NCBI GenBank assembly: GCA_001931535.1
Contig: CP016211.1
Coordinates: 8,851,703 to 8,915,702, forward strand
Length of the DNA stretch: 64,000 bases
Direction of reading: 5' to 3'
Source of the DNA: Minicystis rosea
GTDB taxonomy: Bacteria > Myxococcota_A > Polyangia > Polyangiales > Polyangiaceae
Of the stretch, positions 17,263-26,226 are shown in pieces. The number at the start of each line of letters is the position of its first letter. The stretch's first letter is position 1. The position numbers and the translations under genes are program-made. A model generated the notes under the pieces. That model made no database searches, was not told where the DNA came from, and saw only the letters and a list, made by a program, of their open reading frames with translations.

Positions 17263-17298
17263 CACGAAGCGCGCGCGGGGGTGATACCCTCGCGCGTC

Positions 17299-18732
17299 AT
17301 GCCGAAGACCATCGTCATCGTCGGCGGCGGCATTGCCGGCCTCGTGACGGCCTATTTCCTCATGAAGCAAGGCCGCGCCGAGGCGCGCACCTTCGAGGTG
17401 ATCATCCTCGAAGCGGAGCGAACGCCCGGCGGTCAGGCGCGCGCGTTCGAGATCAATGGCCTCACCGTGGAGCACGGGAGCCATGTGTTCTTCAATTACT
17501 ACGAGAACATCATCAAGATCATCGAGGAGCTGCGCGCCGATCCCGACATCGGCCCTTCCATGCCCGGCTTCGCGCGCATCCCCGGTTGGACCATCGTCGA
17601 TGCCTATGGCCATCGCGCCACGTTGAAGCAGACACCGGGGTTGCCCGTGCCCTTCGCGGTGCTGCCCTCGATCCTCCAGATCCCTTGGCTCGGCCTCTGC
17701 GATCGGCTGCGCATCGCGTGGGGCTCGTGGAACCTGATCAACGCTTTTCCGTACGAGAAATTCGGCGAGGCCGATCAGAAGAGCGGATACGAGCTCGGCA
17801 TCGAGCACGGCTATTCGGACATGGGCATCCTCGCGTGGAACTCGGCGTCGCTCGGGCTCACCAACCTCTTCATGCGCGAGCAGTCGGGCGCGGTCTTCGT
17901 GGGCAAGCACAAGGTGCTCATCAACACGCCGGATGGGCTCTCGTATCAGCTCCCCGCCGGCGATCTGTCGGAGCTCATCGCCAACCCGCTGAAGAAGAAG
18001 CTCGACAAGCAGGGCGTGCGCACGCGCCTCGGCGCGGAGGTGACGCACCTCGGCCGCTCACCGGGCGAAGCCAAGACCCGCGTCACCTTCACACAGGACG
18101 GCGCGGAGGAGACGATCCTCGCTGACTATGTGGTGAGCGCCCTCCGCCCCGGCGACGCCGCCAAGCTGCTCCCCTGGGTGCAGGCCGCTTGGAAGGAGCT
18201 CGAGCCGGTGACGCCCGTGCTCACCGTCGTGCTCCGCCTCTCGGGCCGCGTGCTGCAATCGATCGACGATCGCGAGCTCGGGTTGAGCCGCGAGCAGTGG
18301 GCCTTCAGCGTGGTCACCGATCTGTCGCAGTTCTGGCCGGAGTACGCGGGCGATCCGACGAAGACGGTGCTCCGCTGCGAGATCGGCCACGCCGACCGCC
18401 TGCCGCGCGGCCCCGACACGCCCGACGAAGACGTGATGCGCATGGTGAAGATCGATTTGGAGCGCCTCTTCCCCGAGACGGCGACCATGACGATCGAGAC
18501 CTTCGCCATCCACCGCGAGACGAAGCACCTCTATACGAGATGGGTGAAGGGCGCGTGGTCGAGGAAGCCCAAGGAGCGTGACGTCGGCCAAGGCGTCTAC
18601 CTCGCGGGCGACTGGACGACCAAAGGCACCATCGGCATGGAGGCCGCGGCCAACTCCGGTATCGAGGCCGCCAATCACGTGCTCGTGGGCGAGGGCCTCG
18701 CGCCCATTCCCTTCAACGACGTGCCGCTGTGA
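17299..18732 (+). CDS. FAD-dependent amine-oxidase/phytoene-desaturase-like protein
   Basis: 477 residues. N-terminal 'TIVIVGGGIAGLVTAYFL' and 'TPGGQARAFEINGLTVEHG' are the FAD-binding and the following signature of the phytoene desaturase/amine oxidase superfamily; the C-terminus carries the matching 'GVYLAGDWTTKGTIGMEAAANSG' motif. Family members desaturate or isomerise carotenoids and related lipids or dehydrogenate squalene derivatives. No crtB/crtI partner is near, so substrate is open. It follows the acyl-CoA synthetase closely, possibly in one transcript, and its stop leads into a hairpin. Confidence 0.85.
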   Translation: MPKTIVIVGGGIAGLVTAYFLMKQGRAEARTFEVIILEAERTPGGQARAFEINGLTVEHGSHVFFNYYENIIKIIEELRADPDIGPSMPGFARIPGWTIVDAYGHRATLKQTPGLPVPFAVLPSILQIPWLGLCDRLRIAWGSWNLINAFPYEKFGEADQKSGYELGIEHGYSDMGILAWNSASLGLTNLFMREQSGAVFVGKHKVLINTPDGLSYQLPAGDLSELIANPLKKKLDKQGVRTRLGAEVTHLGRSPGEAKTRVTFTQDGAEETILADYVVSALRPGDAAKLLPWVQAAWKELEPVTPVLTVVLRLSGRVLQSIDDRELGLSREQWAFSVVTDLSQFWPEYAGDPTKTVLRCEIGHADRLPRGPDTPDEDVMRMVKIDLERLFPETATMTIETFAIHRETKHLYTRWVKGAWSRKPKERDVGQGVYLAGDWTTKGTIGMEAAANSGIEAANHVLVGEGLAPIPFNDVPL

Positions 18733-18740
18733 CGGCCGCG

Positions 18741-18785
18741 CGCGCCATCGATTCGTGACATTCCCTATGACGTGAATCGGGCGCG
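18741..18785. terminator. Hairpin between convergent flavoprotein and DUF2169 genes
   Basis: Arms CGCGCC-at-CGATTC (18741-18754) and GAATCGGGCGCG (18774-18785) pair over 12 bp with a 2-base bulge around a 19-base loop. There is no U-run, as is usual in this GC range. The right arm lies inside the last codons of the minus-strand DUF2169 gene. Confidence 0.45.
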
Positions 18786-21230
18786 GGCCGCGTCGAGCGA
18801 CATAGCCTCTTGGGCGAGGTCCTCCATGACGAGGTGAACGGCCTTCACCTCGGGGCGCGTCTCGTCGAGCACGGGCAGCGTGCCGCGCCACACCAGGGTC
18901 ATCTTCATCGCGTCGGCGTCGAGCACCACGGTGTCGAGCCACAAGGACACTTCGTCGAAGCGCTCTTTCCCCTGCGAGGCGAAGCAACGCGGCCGCACGC
19001 CGGGCAACGTGCCTTCGAGCACGGCGTGCGCGTGGTGCATGCCGACGAGCGTGAAGGGCTCGTCCCCGCGGAGGAACGCGAGGCGCTGCGCGGGCGGCGC
19101 GATTTGATAGAAGGTCCAGTCGAGATCCTCGGAGAAGCGAGCCCAGGGCGAGCGGCGCTCTTCGCGGGCGCTCCAACGCTCCTTCCAGGAAAGGGGAATG
19201 GGCGCGAAGCAGGTGGGCGCCGGTCGCTGCGAGGGCAGGCGGAAGAGGGTGTCCGGATCTTCGAGGTTGGGGAGCGGCGGCAAGACGCGCGCATGCCGCC
19301 AGCGATCCACGAGGCCCACGCCGGCCGGGTTCGCATCGAAGCCCGCGCCGCCGAAAGCGCGATCGTACGAGAGCGGCATGACGGCGAAGGGCACGGGCTC
19401 CGACGCTTCGGGCGAGGCCTTGCCGCGGGACCATTTGCGATCGCCGAAGACTCGAATCTTGCGGTGAAACCCGTTGCCTTCGTGACCGAAGCGCAGCTCG
19501 ACATCCATCGATGTCGCCGAGCCGCCGGACGCGTGCGCGTGCCCGATCGCGACGACATCGGCGCGCACCTTGAAGAGGCCGAGATCGGCGGGATGGGTGC
19601 ACACCCGCTCTTCGGCGCCGTCGGGGAAGACATCATAAGAGAGCGGCTCGGCCTGCTTGCGGAGGGCAGCGCGATCGCCCGGGATCAAATCGCAGGTGGC
19701 CTTCACGATCACGGCGAGACAATCGCGCATCGGCTCGAGGCCCCAAGGCATCACCCCGAGCGCGAGCGGCGTGTCGTTGTCGAGCCGAATGCCCTGCGCC
19801 GTGGTCACGGCCGCGGGCCGCGGAGCGCGCGACGCGAGGGTGGGCGCACGCGGCGCGGGAGCAGGCGTGATCGCAGGCGGTGAAGAGATGGTGAGCTCGC
19901 TCGCGGGCGCAATGCGCGGCGCCGGAGACCACGCCGGTGGAGGCGCGGGCGCGACGAAGGGGAGCGATACCGGGCCTTGTCCGAGGATCTCCGAGATCGC
20001 CAGCGTGTCGCCGAGACGCTCGCCCGGGAGGACCATCGTGGCGGCGCGGCCCGAAGCCAACGTCGACGCGCCCGGCGAGAACGGCACCACGGGCGCGGGC
20101 GCAGCAGGCACCTCGCCGGGGGTCTCGATCGTCACCGTCGAGAGCGGCACGAGCGCATCGGCGTCGAGCTCGATCACCTCCTCCGAGAGCGGGCTCGGGA
20201 ACGCCTGCGTCGCGGGCGCGGCCTCCTCGTCGCTCGGCCACACGAGCGGCAACCCCTCCATCTCGACGCCGGCGAGCACGCGTAGGCCCGCGAGCGCCTC
20301 CTCGCTCGCGACCGCGAAATCACCGCGCCAAACGACCGAACAGCCCATGCGATCGGCGTCGACGCGCAGCGTGTCCGCGACCAGATCGATCGACACCGGC
20401 TCGGCCGTACCCGGGAGCCCGCGCACCACCGCGCGCGCGCGCACCGAAGGGAGCCGCGATCGCAGCCGCGGCTGCGTCGCGCTCATCCCTTCGAGCACCA
20501 ACCATTCGTCGCCGCGCAGCGAATCGATGCGTTGATCGACGGGCGCCGCTTGGAAATAGGTCCAATCGATCCCCTCGGGGATCTCGGGGATGGGCGCGTC
20601 GAGCGCTTTGCGATCGGCGCCGCCCACGAGCCGCCGCCGCGCGGGCCAGGTGCGCGCGATGGGCGCGAAGCACGCCACCTGATCGGCGCGCTCCGGATGC
20701 ACCAGGTTCGGTTTGCTCGAGAGCTCCAGCATCCCCGTGCCCAGCGGGTTTTCGGCGAAGCCGAGGCCGCCGTGGGCGCGCTCGTAGACGAGCGGAATGC
20801 GCTCGAACGCGACGGCGCCGCCGTCGTCGCCGTAGACGTAAATGTTTTTGTCGAGGAGCGCGTGCTCGCGGAAGAGCGCGAGGCGCACGGGCAACCAGCG
20901 CGTGGGCTGTCCTTCGGGCGCGCAGGCCGTGCCGGTGAGGAGCACGTCGGCGCGCGGCATCCGCGGCGCCAAGTCGGAGGTGAGGCGCACGCTGCGCGCG
21001 GGGCTGTTCCCATGATGCGCTTCGGCCCGCACGATCTCGTCGGGCTGCGCCGGCATCATCGGCCCCTCGGGCACGATGACGAAGGTGGCCTTCACCACCA
21101 CCGTGACGCGCAACGCGCCCGCGAGCCGCCATGGAAACGCCACCGCGAGAGCCGGGGCCACCGCGATCACCTCGATCGCAGAAGCCGCCCCCGGCGCGTG
21201 CGCCGCTCCAGGCGATCGCTCTCCGCTCAT
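18765..21230 (-). CDS. Tandem DUF2169 protein, type VI secretion accessory
   Basis: 821 residues with two DUF2169-like copies, about 20-330 and 480-805. Both contain the recurring 'RIPLVYERAHGGLGF' / 'VMPLSYDRAFGGAGF' motif, the 'CFAPI' strand with an Arg/Trp stretch, and a 'DWTYFQAAPVDQRI' / 'DLDWTFYQIAPPAQRL' segment. A Pro/Ala/Thr linker separates them. DUF2169 genes sit beside vgrG and PAAR genes in type VI clusters and are thought to help assemble the spike or its cargo; the biochemical role is unknown. It is divergent from vgrG with a 100-bp shared control region. Confidence 0.88.
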   Translation of the reverse strand: MSGERSPGAAHAPGAASAIEVIAVAPALAVAFPWRLAGALRVTVVVKATFVIVPEGPMMPAQPDEIVRAEAHHGNSPARSVRLTSDLAPRMPRADVLLTGTACAPEGQPTRWLPVRLALFREHALLDKNIYVYGDDGGAVAFERIPLVYERAHGGLGFAENPLGTGMLELSSKPNLVHPERADQVACFAPIARTWPARRRLVGGADRKALDAPIPEIPEGIDWTYFQAAPVDQRIDSLRGDEWLVLEGMSATQPRLRSRLPSVRARAVVRGLPGTAEPVSIDLVADTLRVDADRMGCSVVWRGDFAVASEEALAGLRVLAGVEMEGLPLVWPSDEEAAPATQAFPSPLSEEVIELDADALVPLSTVTIETPGEVPAAPAPVVPFSPGASTLASGRAATMVLPGERLGDTLAISEILGQGPVSLPFVAPAPPPAWSPAPRIAPASELTISSPPAITPAPAPRAPTLASRAPRPAAVTTAQGIRLDNDTPLALGVMPWGLEPMRDCLAVIVKATCDLIPGDRAALRKQAEPLSYDVFPDGAEERVCTHPADLGLFKVRADVVAIGHAHASGGSATSMDVELRFGHEGNGFHRKIRVFGDRKWSRGKASPEASEPVPFAVMPLSYDRAFGGAGFDANPAGVGLVDRWRHARVLPPLPNLEDPDTLFRLPSQRPAPTCFAPIPLSWKERWSAREERRSPWARFSEDLDWTFYQIAPPAQRLAFLRGDEPFTLVGMHHAHAVLEGTLPGVRPRCFASQGKERFDEVSLWLDTVVLDADAMKMTLVWRGTLPVLDETRPEVKAVHLVMEDLAQEAMSLDAARARFTS

Positions 21231-21329
21231 GGCCTCGAATAGTTATCACGCCTCGTAGACGAGGGTCCACGGCGGCGCCTTGTCCCGGGCGCGCGGCCGT
21301 GATCTCATCGCCCTTCCTGCGGAGGGATC

Positions 21330-23489
21330 ATGCCTGCACACTCGGATCACTTCCTCATCGAGATCCAAGGCTTGGGAAGCGACCTCCTCCGCGTCGCCCG
21401 CTTCACCGGCAGCGAGGGCGTTTCGGAGCTCTTCCAGTTCGACCTCACCGTCGTCTCGGAGAATCCGGCCGTCGCCTTCGCGGACACGATCGGCAAGCCC
21501 GTGCTCGTCACGCTGCTCGGCAACGGCGAGCCACGCTACGTGCACGGCATGGTCGCGCGCTTCGAGCAGGGCGACGCAGGCAAGAAGCTCACGTCCTATC
21601 GCGTGACGGTGGTGCCGAAGGCGTGGCGCCTCCTGCACCGCCGCGACTGCCGCATCTTCCAGGAGCTGTCCGCGCCGGACATCATCAAGAAGGTCCTCGA
21701 AGGCGCGGGCCTCGCGAGCGGCACCGACTTCGCCATCCACCTGCGCGGGTCGTACGCGACGCGCGAGTACTGCGTGCAGTGGCGCGAGTCCGACTGGGCC
21801 TACATCTGCCGCCTCGTCGAAGACGAGGGCATGTTCTTCTACTTCGAGCACCACGACGACAAGCACGTCCTCGTCTTCGCCGACGACGCCGGGGCGCACG
21901 CGGCCATCTCGGGCGAGAGCACGATCGTCTATCGCCCAGAGCTCGGCGCGCTCGTCGACAAGGAGAACATCCGCCGCTTCCACGTCTCGGAGGAGGCGCG
22001 CACCGGCAAGATCGAGGTGCGCGACTACGACTTCAAGAAGCCCGACCTCCTGCACGAAGGCACCCTCTCCGCCGCCGACGAGAGCGATCTCCCCATCTAC
22101 GATTGGATGAACGCCGACGTCGCGCACGCCGCCGACGGCCGGGCCGCGGTGCGCCTCGACGAGCGTCGCTCCCTGCGTCGCGTCGCCACCGGCGAGAGCG
22201 GCTGCGAGCGCCTCGTGCCCGGCTTCACCTTCACGCTCCAGGATCATCCGCGCGACGAGTTCAACGCGGGCTACATCATCACGCGCGTCGAGCACACGGG
22301 CATCGAGCCCACGCTCTCCGACGGCGGCGGCGGCGACGCGCGCTATGAAAACCACTTCGCCTGCGTCCCCGCCACGGCCGTGCTGCGCGCGCCGCACGTG
22401 ACGCCGCGGCCCACCATCCGCGGCTTGCAGACGGCCATCGTCGTCGGCCCCTCCGGCGAAGAGATCCACACCGACGAGCACGGCCGCATCAAAGTGCAGT
22501 TCCACTGGGATCGGCTGGGCAAGCGCAACGAGCAGAGCTCGTGTTGGATCCGCGTCGGCCAGACGTGGGCCGGCCCGAGCTTCGGCGCGCTCCACATCCC
22601 GCGCGTCGGGCACGAGGTGCTGGTCGACTTCCTCGACGGCGATCCCGATCGCCCGATGGTCGTCGGCTCCGTCTATCACGGCACCAACGTCCCTCCCTAT
22701 TCGCTGCCCGCGGAGAAGACGAAGAGCACCCTCAAGTCCAACTCGAGCCCCGGCGGCGGCGGGTGGAACGAGCTGCGCTTCGAGGACAAGAAAGGATCCG
22801 AAGAGGTCTACGTCCGCGCGCAGAAGGACATGCTCACCGAGGTCTTGAACGACGCGAAGCGCACCGTCGGCCACGACGACGTGCTCGACGTGACGAACGA
22901 TCGCACCGTGCACGTCGGCCGCGACCGCAGCACCACCATCGATCGCGACGACACCCTCCACGTGAAGCAGAAGCGCACGGTGACCGTCGACGGCGACGAA
23001 GAGGTCACGGTCCAGAAGACCGAGACGGTCACCGTGACCGACGACACCACGGTCGCGCTGGGGAAGAACGTGTCGCTCTCCATCGCCAAGAACGTGACCT
23101 CCGCCGTCGACGGGGACGCGGCCTCGACCATCAGCGGCAAGATGGAAGCGAAGGTCGGCGGCGATCAGAGCCTCGACGTCGACGGCGCCGTGACCGTGAA
23201 GGTCGGCGGCGATCACCAGGACGAAGCCGGCCTCGGGCGCACCATCAAGGCCGGCGACAAGGTGGTGATCGAGTGCGGCGCGGCCAAGGTGACCATCGAG
23301 AAGAACGGCAACATCACCATCGAGGGCGCGAACCTGGCAGTGAAGACTGACACGAAAATCGAGCTCAAGTCTTCGGCCCAGGTGGACATCCAGGCCTCGG
23401 GCACGCTCAACATCAAGGCCTCGGGCCCGGCCAAGATCGAGTCGTCGGCCCCGGTCGCGGTGAAGGGCGCCGTCGTCAACGTCAACTGA
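21330..23489 (+). CDS. vgrG: Type VI secretion spike protein VgrG (TssI)
   Basis: 719 residues. The phage gp27-like part (1-350) begins 'HFLIEIQGLGSDLLRVARFT' and includes the 'YCVQWRESDWAYICRLVEDEG' motif. The gp5 OB-fold part contains 'GEEIHTDEHGRIKVQFHWD' and the 'RVGQTWAGPSFGALHIPRVG' segment. The C-terminal third is a beta-prism of short repeats (TVTVTDDTTVALGKNVSLSI and similar, residues about 500-700). No extra effector domain follows the prism. GGAGGG precedes the ATG. It trimerises as the needle tip of the contractile type VI apparatus. Confidence 0.95.
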   Translation: MPAHSDHFLIEIQGLGSDLLRVARFTGSEGVSELFQFDLTVVSENPAVAFADTIGKPVLVTLLGNGEPRYVHGMVARFEQGDAGKKLTSYRVTVVPKAWRLLHRRDCRIFQELSAPDIIKKVLEGAGLASGTDFAIHLRGSYATREYCVQWRESDWAYICRLVEDEGMFFYFEHHDDKHVLVFADDAGAHAAISGESTIVYRPELGALVDKENIRRFHVSEEARTGKIEVRDYDFKKPDLLHEGTLSAADESDLPIYDWMNADVAHAADGRAAVRLDERRSLRRVATGESGCERLVPGFTFTLQDHPRDEFNAGYIITRVEHTGIEPTLSDGGGGDARYENHFACVPATAVLRAPHVTPRPTIRGLQTAIVVGPSGEEIHTDEHGRIKVQFHWDRLGKRNEQSSCWIRVGQTWAGPSFGALHIPRVGHEVLVDFLDGDPDRPMVVGSVYHGTNVPPYSLPAEKTKSTLKSNSSPGGGGWNELRFEDKKGSEEVYVRAQKDMLTEVLNDAKRTVGHDDVLDVTNDRTVHVGRDRSTTIDRDDTLHVKQKRTVTVDGDEEVTVQKTETVTVTDDTTVALGKNVSLSIAKNVTSAVDGDAASTISGKMEAKVGGDQSLDVDGAVTVKVGGDHQDEAGLGRTIKAGDKVVIECGAAKVTIEKNGNITIEGANLAVKTDTKIELKSSAQVDIQASGTLNIKASGPAKIESSAPVAVKGAVVNVN

Positions 23490-23495
23490 GGACCG

Positions 23496-24485
23496 ATGTT
23501 CGCCATCGACAACCCCACGTCCCTGCCGGCCGCGCTCGTGCCGGGCCTCGACGAAGAGGGCCGCACCATCGCGACGGTCGTGGTCAAGGCCACCTTCCGC
23601 CTGCGCGAAGGCGAGCTCGCGTTGGCCGACGAGCAGGTGCCGCTCCACGACGTCGACGAGCACCACGGCGATCCCGCGACCTCGAGCGTTCGTTACGAGG
23701 CCGATCGCTCGCCGCAGAAAGCCGGCACCGACATCGTCCTCATCGGCCACGCTTGGTCCCCGGCGCCCACGCCGGAGCTCGATGTCTCACTGGTCGCCGG
23801 CCCCGTGCGCAAGACACTGCGGGTCTTCGGCGATCGCGCCTTCTTCCAGAGCGGGCACGAGTTCGGCATCTCCGATCCACACCCCTTCACGCGCGTCCCG
23901 CTCGTCTACGAGCGCGCCTTCGGCGGCGCCGACGGCGAGGCCTTCGACGCGCGCAACCCGGTGGGCATCGGGTTCCACGCGAGCCTCGATCAAGCCGACG
24001 GCGCGCGCCTCCCCAACATCGAGGATCCGCGGAGCCTCATCCGCCACCCCGAAGACCGCCCGGTCCCCGCGGGCTTCGGCTTCGTCGCGCGGCACTGGGC
24101 GCCGCGCCGCGCCTTCGCCGGCACGTACGACGCCGCTTGGCGCGCCGATCGCTGCCCGCTCCTCCCGCGCGATTTCGATCGCCGCTTCCTCCAAGCCGCG
24201 CCCCCCGAGCTCGTCTCTCCCCGCCTCTTCCAAGGCGGCGAGCCCGTCCGCATCGAGGGTGCGTCCGAGCGCGGCCCCGTCGCTTTCCGCGTGCCGCGCC
24301 CGGCCCTCGAGATCGCCGTCTCCATCAAGCGATCCGTCACCCATCACCGCCCGGTGATCGACACCATCGTCATCGAGCCCGACGAGCGCCGTGTCGTGCT
24401 CACGCATCGCCTCACGTTCCCCTGCCCGCGCAATTACCTGCCGCTCGACGGCGTGCGCATCGCCATGAAGCGGGAGGCCGCGTGA
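23496..24485 (+). CDS. Single DUF2169 protein, type VI secretion accessory
   Basis: 329 residues and one DUF2169 copy: 'TVVVKATFRLREGELALADE' at the start, 'HPFTRVPLVYERAFGGADG', then 'DRRFLQAAPPELVSPRLFQG'. It starts 6 bases after vgrG and its stop overlaps the next gene by 4 bases (GTGA). It is clearly paralogous to the halves of the tandem protein at 18765-21230. Likely a spike-assembly or cargo-loading factor; inferred from position. Confidence 0.88.
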   Translation: MFAIDNPTSLPAALVPGLDEEGRTIATVVVKATFRLREGELALADEQVPLHDVDEHHGDPATSSVRYEADRSPQKAGTDIVLIGHAWSPAPTPELDVSLVAGPVRKTLRVFGDRAFFQSGHEFGISDPHPFTRVPLVYERAFGGADGEAFDARNPVGIGFHASLDQADGARLPNIEDPRSLIRHPEDRPVPAGFGFVARHWAPRRAFAGTYDAAWRADRCPLLPRDFDRRFLQAAPPELVSPRLFQGGEPVRIEGASERGPVAFRVPRPALEIAVSIKRSVTHHRPVIDTIVIEPDERRVVLTHRLTFPCPRNYLPLDGVRIAMKREAA

Positions 24486-25543
24486 GCCTGGAACGCCCGC
24501 TCTCCGTGACCCTCACGAGCGCCCGCACCGCCGTGGGCCCGACCGTCGATCAGACCTGCGCCTCGATCCGCGCGAACCTCATCCGCCTCCGCGAAGATCC
24601 GAGCTACGTCACCATCCCCGCCGATCCCGCGGACGAGCCGCGCCCCGCACGCATCGCGCGCGTCGACGACGTCGACCCCGCGCTCGACGGTCGCGATCGC
24701 CTGCTCGCGCTGCTCGAGCCCACCCTCGCCGACATGCTCGAGCACGCCGAGCACCTGCGCCGCGACGCGCCGCGCGCCGCGCTCCTCGTCGCGCTCCCGG
24801 CCGCGGACGCGATCACCGATGCGTGGGATCTAGCCACCTTCCCCGCCGCGCTCCTCGCGCGGCTCGGCGTACCCTTCGCGTCCGTGCACGTGAGCCGCGC
24901 CGGGCGCACGGGCGTCTTCGCGCTCCTCTCCGAAGCGAGCGGCATCCTCGCGCGCGGCGCCGCCGAGCTGTGTGTCGTCGCCGGCGTCGACTCGTACCTC
25001 ACGCCCGCGCGCCTCGCGCACTACGACGAAGCCGAGCGCCTCCGCAGCCCGCGCAACGCCGATGGCTTCTTCCCCGGCGAGGCCGCCGCCGCCCTCCTCG
25101 TCGAGCCCGAGCGCCGCGTCACGGCTCGCGGCGCCACAGCCCATCTCCAAATCGTCGGCCTCGGCTCCGGCAACGAGCCCGAGACGGTTCGCTCCGACAA
25201 ACCGAGCACCGGAAAAGGCCTCACCGACGCCCTGCGGAAAGCCCTCGGCGACACCCCTGCTCCCCGCTGGGCCATCAGCGACTTCAACGGCGAGACGTAT
25301 CGTGGTTACGAGTGGGGCCTCGTTCACGCGCGCCTCGGTGATCGCTTGAACGCGCTCGAAGCCATGAGCTATCCCGCACGCAACACGGGCGACATCGGCG
25401 CGGCCAGCGGCGCCGTGCTCGTCTCCCTGGCCGCCGCCGCCTTCCGGCGCGGCTGGGCCCCCGACGGCGAAGCCATTCTCTGGACGGGCTCGGACGGCAC
25501 GGAGCGCGCAGCAGCGCGCGTGGCAAAGACAACGGAGGCCTAG
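24482..25543 (+). CDS. Ketosynthase-fold protein lacking the catalytic cysteine
   Basis: 353 residues from GTG 24482, which overlaps the DUF2169 stop. The fold signatures of a beta-ketoacyl synthase are present ('AAELCVVAGVDSYLTPARLA', 'NADGFFPGEAAAALLVE', 'NTGDIGAASGAVLVSL'), but the nucleophile loop reads SRAGRTG (138-144), with Gly141 where the catalytic Cys should be, and the late His motif has become 'NTGDIG'. It should therefore be inactive as a condensing enzyme. Ketosynthase-like genes do occur beside DUF2169/PAAR genes in type VI clusters. A structural or chaperone role is inferred. Confidence 0.82.
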   Translation: MSLERPLSVTLTSARTAVGPTVDQTCASIRANLIRLREDPSYVTIPADPADEPRPARIARVDDVDPALDGRDRLLALLEPTLADMLEHAEHLRRDAPRAALLVALPAADAITDAWDLATFPAALLARLGVPFASVHVSRAGRTGVFALLSEASGILARGAAELCVVAGVDSYLTPARLAHYDEAERLRSPRNADGFFPGEAAAALLVEPERRVTARGATAHLQIVGLGSGNEPETVRSDKPSTGKGLTDALRKALGDTPAPRWAISDFNGETYRGYEWGLVHARLGDRLNALEAMSYPARNTGDIGAASGAVLVSLAAAAFRRGWAPDGEAILWTGSDGTERAAARVAKTTEA

Positions 25544-25545
25544 AG

Positions 25546-25965
25546 ATGCCGGCGACGGTCAATTGCAACATGCGCACGGTGGTCCACGCGGCGAGCAATG
25601 GAGTCGCCACCGCCTTCCCCGACGTCTGCCAAACCCCTTCCCCGGCCGGCCCGGTGCCCATCCCTTATCCCAACGTCGCCATGTCCGCCAACACGGCCCA
25701 AGGCAGCGTGCAGGTGAAGATGGACTCGAATCCCATCATGCTTCAAAACTCGGTGTTCTCGATGAGCACCGGCGACGAGGCCGGCAGCGCCGGCGGCGGC
25801 GTCGCCTCGGGCATGATCAAGGGCAAAGCCCAATTCGTCTGCTTCTCCTTCGACGTCATGGTCGAGGGCAAGAGCGTGCCTCGCCTCGCCGATCCCATGG
25901 TCCAAAACATGGGCGGCTCCCCCAACACGGCACCGATGCCCGAAGTCCAGCCGCCGTTGGTCTGA
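25546..25965 (+). CDS. PAAR-like DUF4150 protein, type VI spike tip
   Basis: 139 residues. 'ATAFPDVCQTPSPAGPVPIPYPNVAMS' region, 'MLQNSVFSMSTGDEAGSAGGGV' region and 'VMVEGKSVPRLADPMVQN' are the DUF4150/PAAR-like pattern. The protein sharpens and caps the VgrG spike and can carry effectors. It begins 2 bases after the ketosynthase-like gene with GGAGG upstream. The frame remains open after the TGA stop (see 26002). Confidence 0.9.
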   Translation: MPATVNCNMRTVVHAASNGVATAFPDVCQTPSPAGPVPIPYPNVAMSANTAQGSVQVKMDSNPIMLQNSVFSMSTGDEAGSAGGGVASGMIKGKAQFVCFSFDVMVEGKSVPRLADPMVQNMGGSPNTAPMPEVQPPLV

Positions 25966-26001
25966 TCTTCCGCCTCCGCCCCGACATCCATTCCAGAGAC
26001 C

Positions 26002-26184
26002 TTGGCCGCCATCGCAGAAGCGCAGCGCTCGCCGCGCATCCGCGCCACCGCAAAGGCCATCTCCGCGCAGTTCCAGCGCGAGGACGGCGTCGCCCGCGCC
26101 GTCGAGATCATCGAACGGACGCTCGACGCCAAAGCACCTCTCGACGCCCCAACGCGCTCGACCGCCGCGCCCGCGCGCCCGTAA
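26002..26184 (+). pseudogene. Fragment resembling the C-terminus of a UGT-type glycosyltransferase
   Basis: From TTG 26002 the frame reads 'LAAIAEAQRSPRIRATAKAI' then 'REDGVARAVEIIERTL', the pattern of the last helix of MGT/UGT glycosyltransferases (…edGvarAve.ie..). No donor-binding domain precedes it. It lies in the same frame as the DUF4150 gene, separated only by that gene's TGA and 36 bases. It is either a remnant left by a past insertion/deletion, or a chance or translated tail; I see no promoter or ribosome site. Confidence 0.4.
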
Positions 26185-26226
26185 TCACCCCCTCGCCATC
26201 ACCCCCTCGCGCCGCGCGGAAAACGC

